Origin: Chinchilla lanigera
Lineage: Eukaryota; Chordata; Mammalia; Rodentia; Chinchillidae
Assembly (NCBI RefSeq): GCF_000276665.1
Contig: NW_004955429.1
Span: 4,982,033 to 5,046,032, forward strand
DNA: 64,000 nt
Reading direction: 5' to 3'
Shown: positions 58,881 to 64,000 of the stretch, in pieces
How positions within the stretch are numbered: position 1 is the first letter of the stretch
Layout: each line of letters opens with the position of its first letter
Notes under the pieces: model-generated
Seen by the model: only the letters and a program-made list of their open reading frames with translations
Database searches by the model: none
Told to the model about the DNA's origin: nothing
Translations under genes and position numbers: made by a program

Positions 58881-59872
58881 ACAAAAAGTCACTAGAGAAA
58901 ATGCATAGTCAAGACATAGACTTCAACATACGTTCTAAAACATATATATCTCATGATAGACTTGTGTCTATAACACACAAAGAATTCTTCCTAGTAAGTA
59001 ATAAAAAGTGATTAGAAACTGTAGTCAATTCATTAAACATGATTTCCTACAATTTGCAGATAAGCATATGAAAAATGCACAGCATCATTGCTGACTAAGG
59101 AAATGCAACCTAAAATCTCACAAGAACAGCTGAAATTAAAAATTTCAGGGAGAAATTTGGAGATTGTGGAACCAATGGAATCTTCATACCTTGCTGGTGG
59201 AAAAGTAAAATGAAACAACTACCTTGGAAAACAGGTCAGTAATCTCTTATAAAATATTGTATGCAGTTACCTACTGAGTCAGCCATTCGATTCTTAGGCT
59301 TTTACTCAAGTGAAATTAAAATATATGTCTACATGTAGATGTATACCTAAATACTTATCGCAGCTATATTTGGAAAGGTTTATATATCCATCAATTACTA
59401 AATGGATAAAATAATTCCATAGAGTCCCATTCAAATGTCAAAAAGAATACATCCTTGATCAAATAAAACAATAAATAAATGGCAAAAGTGTTGTAATAAG
59501 TAAAACTAACAAGGCAGCAAGTACTACTACTAACTTTATGCTTCCATTTATTTCGGGCTAGGATGAATAGAGACTGACTGAAAAGGAGCATCACGAAAAT
59601 TTGGGGGATGGTAAAAATGTTCTATATCATGATGATGCTTATGAAAGAGCATATATTTACCAAAAGCTGTGAAACTATACTTAATATTTGTCAATTCATT
59701 ATTTGTAAGTTTAGATACAATAAAGCTAATTAAGATAAATTAAATCACATGTAGCTTGGGAGAATTTGAACTAGTGAAATTTTGTTTTCTTTATATTTTT
59801 ATTTTAAAGGGAGTAGTAAAAAAAGAAAAAGAACAATAGCAAAATACCAACATCATAGATGTAAATAAAACC

Positions 59873-59949
59873 GGGGCTGGGGATTTAGCTCAGTGGCAAA
59901 AGCGCCTGCCTGGCAAGCGCAAGGTCGTGAGTTCGGTTCCCGGTACCGG
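59873..59949 (+). mobile_element. Tailless ID SINE with perfect 16-bp target duplication
   Basis: 77 bp: ggggctggggatttagctca to cggtaccgg, with intact A box (tagctcagtggc) and B box (gttcggttcc). Flanks are identical: agatgtaaataaaacc at 59857-59872 and 59950-59965. No A tail separates the body from the right duplication, unlike every other ID here. It is the least diverged ID of the window. A functional tRNA gene is unlikely because the acceptor ends cannot pair as in tRNA-Ala. Confidence 0.93.
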
Positions 59950-60342
59950 AGATGTAAATAAAACCAAGCAAGAACACTAAAAATGATACAGGATTTCAAA
60001 ACAAAATGATAAGAATTAACAGTGGTTGTTATATTACATATTGTTATCTTCAATTGCATTGCTCAGATTACTAGATGTAAGAATAGAAGATTATTCAAAC
60101 TATTAAAGAGAATAAAAAAATTATTAAATGAAACATTAGAGACAATATAGAGTTTCACTAGAAAAGATGGTAGGAATTCACTAGTTGTTGTTCTATTGCA
60201 TATTGTTGTCTTCAAATCAGTTGCTCAGATTACCAGACATAAGCATGCAAAATTAGTCAAAATATAAAAAATTTTGAGCATTAAGTGTTCCTTTAAAAAA
60301 ACCACCAGACATCAGCAGTACAGTTATCCCAGCTATCCATAT

Positions 60343-60402
60343 ATATAGATATAGATATAGATAGAGATAGAGATAGAGATAGAGATAGATATAGACATAG
60401 GC
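60343..60402 (+). repeat. (ATAGAT)/(AGATAG) microsatellite
   Basis: Tandem atagat and agatag units in the L1 3' UTR, at the place where other copies of this L1 carry a TA/CA tract. Confidence 0.95.
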
Positions 60403-61308
60403 TTCCTTCTTTCTTTTTCTTCTTCCCCTCATCCCAGTCGTTCCTTCCTTTGAGAAATTTCTTTCCCTTTCCTATCATCTATTGTACGTTTTGGGTTTTA
60501 TTTACTCTTTCAGGTTCCTACACCAGCAGGGAGACAATATGATGTTTACACAAGTGGGTCTGATTTATTTCACTTATGAGTGTGGTCTCTAGTTGCATCC
60601 ATTTACCTACAAAACCCTCAAGTTTATCTTTTTTTATAGCTGAGTAATACTCCACTGTATAGAAATGCCACATCTTTTTTATCCATTCCTCAGTTGATGG
60701 GCATTTGGGTTGTTTCTAAGATTTAGCTATGACAAATTGTGTTGCTATGAACATGGGTGCATATATATCACTGTGGTATGATGTTTTTAATTCTTCTGGG
60801 AAAATACCCAGAAGAATACAGTGTTGTTTTAATTTGCATTTCTTGAATGACTAATGATGTTGAACATTTTTCCATGTATTCATTCACGATTAGTATTTCT
60901 TCATCTGAAAAGTGTGTATTCATCTCAGATGCCCATTTTTGGACTGGCTCTTTGAATTTTGAAGTTTTGATTTTTAAAAAATTCTTTATACATTCTAGGT
61001 AGAAGTCCTTTCTCTGAGGGGCAGTTAGCTAAAATTTTTTTCCCAATTCATGGGATTTCTTTATACTCTGTTGGTGATTTCTTTTGATGTGCAAAAACTT
61101 TTCAATGGGATAAGATCCCAGTTGTTGATTCTTTAAAGTATTTCCCATGAAGTTTGGTTTTTGTTAAGGAGCTCTCTGCCTATTCCTATGACTTTAAGAT
61201 TTTTACCTACTTTCTCTTCCAGCAGATTTAGTGTTTCTGTTTTAATATTTAAATCTTTGATCCATTTTGACTTTAGTTTAGTGTATGGTGAAAGACATGG
61301 GTCTAGTC

Positions 61309-64000
61309 TTAGTCATTGGCATGTTGACAGGTTTTCCAGCACCACCTAGTAAAGAGACTGTCTTTCTTCCAGTGAACATGTTTGGCTCCTTTGTCAAAGA
61401 TAAGGTGGCTGAATGTGTTTATAGTTGTGTCTGCATCTTCTAATCTGTTCCATTGATCTTCAGGTCTGTTTTTTTGCCAGTACCATGCTGATTTTATCAC
61501 AGTAGCTCTGTAGTATAATTTCAAGTCAGGGATTGTCATGCCTCCTGCCTTTCCTTTGTTTCCCAGGATTGCTTTTGCTATTCTAGGCCTCTTCTGGTTC
61601 CAGATGAATTTTAGGAGTGTTTTCTCTAGATCTGTGAGGTATACTAATGGTATTTTAATTGGGATTACATTGAATCTGTACAACAATTTTGGGAGTATGG
61701 CCATTTCACAATATTAGTTCTTCCTAACCATGAGCAAGGAATATCTTTCCATTTCCTGATACCCTCTTCAATCTCTTTTTCCAGAGTACTGTAATTTTCA
61801 CTGTGTAGATATTTTACTTCTTTTGTTAGATTGATTCCTAAATATTTCATTTATTTAGATGCTATTGTGAAAGGTGTGGTTTCCCTAATTTCTCTCTGTC
61901 TGTTTGTTGTTTGCATACAGGAAAGTTATTGTTTTTGAGTGTTGACTTTGTATCCAGCTATGCTACTGAATTTGGTTATTAAATTCATAAGCCTTTTGGT
62001 GGAGTTTTGAGGGATCTTCAATGTAGAGAATCATGTCATCTGCAAATAATGATGATTTCACTTTTCTTTCCTATCTTATTCCTTTTATTTCTCTCTCTTG
62101 TCTAGCTAATATTTCCAGAACTATATTTAATAGGAGTGGTGACAGTGAACATCCTTGTGTTGCTCCTAATTTTAAAGTGAAAGCTTTCAATTTTTGACCA
62201 TTTAGTATGATATTAGCCATTAGTTTGTCATAGACGGCTTTGATCAGATTGAGATAAAGATCATCTATTCCTATTTTATGTAGGGTTTTTATCATGAATG
62301 AGTGTTGCATTTTATCAAAAGCTTTTTCTGCATCAGTGGAGATGATCATGTGATTTTTGCCTTTGGCTCTATTGACATGGAGTATTACATTAATTGATAT
62401 GTGTATATTGAACCATTCCTGCATTCTTGGGATGAATCCCACTTGGTTGTGGTGTATAACCTTCTAGATGATTTGTTGCATTCTGTTTGCTAGGATTTTA
62501 TTGAGAATTTTTGCATCTATATTCATTAGGGAGATTGGCCTGTAGTTCTCTTTTTTGGTTGGGTCTTTCTCTGGTTTTCGTATCAGGATAATACTTACCT
62601 TCAGGAATGAGTTGGGGAGAATTCCTTCCCTTTCAATTTCACTAAAGAGTTTGAGAAGAATTGGTGTTAAATCTTCTCTAAATTTCTTGTAGAATTCAGT
62701 TGTAAATCCATCAGGTCCTGGGCTTTTCTTCATTGGCAAGTTTTTCTTCCTCACATTTTCAATTTCACTGGCTGATACTGAGTTATTCAGGATTTTTATA
62801 ACTTCTTCATTCAGATTTGGTAATTCATATGTATCTAGAAGTCTGTCCACTTCCTCTGTGTTTCCTGCTCTATGAGAGTAAAGATTTTCAAAGTAGATAC
62901 TGATGATCTTCTCAATTTCTACAAGATCTATAGTGATTTCACCCCTTTCATTCCTTATTGCATGTATTTCAGGTTTTTTCCTTTTTTTTTTTGATAAAGT
63001 TGGCTAGGGGTTTATCTATTGTATTTATTCTTTCAAAAACTAACTCTTTGATTCATTAATTCTTTGTATGATTTTTAAAATTTCCATTGTGTTAATTTCT
63101 GCCCTGAGCTTTATAATTTCCTGTCTCCTATGGGCTTTGGGTTTGACTTGCTCTTCTTTTTCTAGCAGCTTGAGGTGAAGCATAAGATTATTTGTGCTTG
63201 TTCTGTTTTCTTGAGGTGAGAATTCACCGCTATAAACTTCCCTTAGAGGACTGCTTTCACTGCATCCCACAGATTCCTGTAAATTGTATCTCTATTTTTG
63301 TTTGACTGTAAACAGTGTTTAATTCCTTCTTTGTGACTCAATGGTTTTTCAGGATGGTATTATTTAATTTCCATGTGTTTATGGAGGTTTTGTGATTTCT
63401 TTTGTCATTAATTTTCAATTTCATTTCACTATGGTCCTATAGTATGCCTGGGATAATTTCAGTTCCTTTGCATTTACTTAAGCTTGTTCTACGTCCTAGC
63501 ATATGGTTTATTTTAGAGAACATCCCATGTGCAGCTGAGAAGAATGGGAATTCTGATGCTGTTGGTTGGAACACTCTGTAAAGGTCTACTAAGTCCATTT
63601 GTTCACAAGTTTGGTTAAGTTCTGTTATTTCTTTGCTGATATTTTGTCTAGATGATCTATCTCTTTGTGACAATGGGGTGTAAAAGTCCCCTGTTATGAT
63701 TGTGTTGCTGCTTATTTCATTTTTCATGTCTGTTAAAATTTGTCTTATATAGTTGGATGCTTCTGTATTTGGTGCAGAGATGTTTATGGTTGTTATTGCT
63801 TCCTCTTGAAGTTTTCCTCTCACAAGTATATAGTGACCTTCTTTATCTCTTTTGATTGTTCTTGGTTTGAAGATCACATTGTCTGCAAATAGAGTAGCTA
63901 CACCCTCTTTTTCCTAGTTTCTTTTTGCATGGAGTATTGTTTTCCATTCTTTAATTTTCAGTCTGTGAATTTCATTTTGAGTTAAATGTGTTTCTTGCAT
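61309..64000 (-). pseudogene. L1 ORF2 pseudogene (endonuclease and reverse transcriptase)
   Basis: Minus-strand ORF2 in order. Endonuclease: QETHLT-like start near 63995, GDFYTPLS (usual GDFNTPLS) and AAHGMFSKINHMLG in 63437-63877. [18 protein letters not shown] and [20 protein letters not shown] in 62464-62850; [16 protein letters not shown] in 62071-62442. A TAG follows IKGIR at 62071-62073, and the catalytic SLFADDMILY is intact just beyond it. C-terminal: [13 protein letters not shown] (61665-61850), then after a frameshift [20 protein letters not shown] and [16 protein letters not shown] (61309-61704). Several stops and at least one frameshift make it non-functional as a retrotransposase, although the RT Asp pair survives. 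Confidence 0.92.

Larger units (their letters stand above)
54990..59740 (+). mobile_element. Second old L1 mosaic, sense, interrupted
   Basis: L1M-type text in sense order. 5'/ORF1-like lead: 55000-55330. ORF2 parts: 55380-56170 and 56800-57370. C-terminal and 3' UTR text: 58290-59740 (acaaatatatattcaaaatg, gctggtggaaaagtaaaatg, tctacatgtagatgtatacc). 56180-56440 is a different L1 3' end (cttgcaacaaggtggaggac). Inserts: B1 at 56443, B1/tRNA composites at 57383, 58083 and 58659, and a rodent L1 tail at 57770. All frames are closed by stops. Confidence 0.7.
59790..64000 (-). mobile_element. Younger rodent L1, antisense, runs off the window
   Basis: Reverse A tail near 59790, family terminal block inverted (59985-60070, with a second similar block at 60170-60260), ATAGAT/ATAGAG tract, 3' UTR (60480-61000), ORF2 from about 61100 to the window end. 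An ID is inserted at 59873. The doubled terminal block (gttgttatattacatattgt and gttgttctattgcatattgt, about 180 bp apart) is either a local duplication or two overlapping L1 tails. The 5' part lies outside the window. Confidence 0.9.

Noticed and set aside
59873..59949. Possible functional tRNA-Ala gene
   Set aside because: A and B boxes are intact, but the 5' and 3' ends do not form a tRNA acceptor stem, the body matches the ID SINEs in the window, and it is flanked by a target duplication.
1..64000. CRISPR arrays, operons, prophage, plasmid origins or a novel prokaryotic defence system
   Set aside because: The content is plainly mammalian (L1, B1, ID, MIR, L2, MaLR). The only regularly spaced repeats are microsatellites and one 28-bp tandem repeat without spacers.

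Overview
This is a mammalian nuclear genomic window, almost certainly from a rodent. It has no prokaryote-style gene organisation and no long open frames. It is about 35-40% GC by eye and full of interspersed repeats. The diagnostic families are tRNA-Ala-like ID SINEs (start GGGGCTGGGGATTTAGCTC, B box GTTCGATTCC), 7SL-derived B1 monomers, B1+tRNA composite SINEs, rodent-type L1 3' ends and MaLR LTRs. ID plus B1 plus composites fits a non-murid rodent; a castorimorph such as beaver is my guess, at low confidence. Two runs of exactly 100 N (24573-24672, 40748-40847) are scaffold gaps.

Layout. 1-9 kb: an old antisense L1, two copies of a mariner-like MITE (each carrying its own ID insertion), an L2, a B1. 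9-25 kb: mostly non-repetitive sequence with a Tigger element inside a pair of ~125-bp direct repeats, microsatellites, MaLR LTRs, a third MITE copy, and a candidate short first coding exon whose start codon lies in an RFX X-box (18.8 kb). 25-33.4 kb: one long, decayed sense L1 split by a MaLR LTR, a Tigger-type MITE, an ID, two unclassified inserts and a younger antisense L1 with an inverted 5' end. 33.4-55 kb: largely intron-like or intergenic DNA with MIR, L2, SINE, MaLR and L1 fragments, a nested ID/LTR/L1 cluster at 39.3-40.1 kb, and the best coding candidate of the window, a minus-strand exon at 42709-42919 (70 codons ending at a GT donor). 55-64 kb: a second decayed sense L1 mosaic, then a younger antisense L1 (59.8 kb to beyond the window end) with recognisable endonuclease and reverse transcriptase domains broken by stops and a frameshift.

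No complete gene, RNA gene, CRISPR array or operon is present. The two candidate exons are on opposite strands and cannot belong to one transcript; I could not name either gene. The most interesting structures are the foldback mariner MITE family, a DNA-level copy of an L1 twin-priming junction placed 850 bp away, a tailless ID insertion with a perfect 16-bp target duplication, and the X-box/start-codon overlap.
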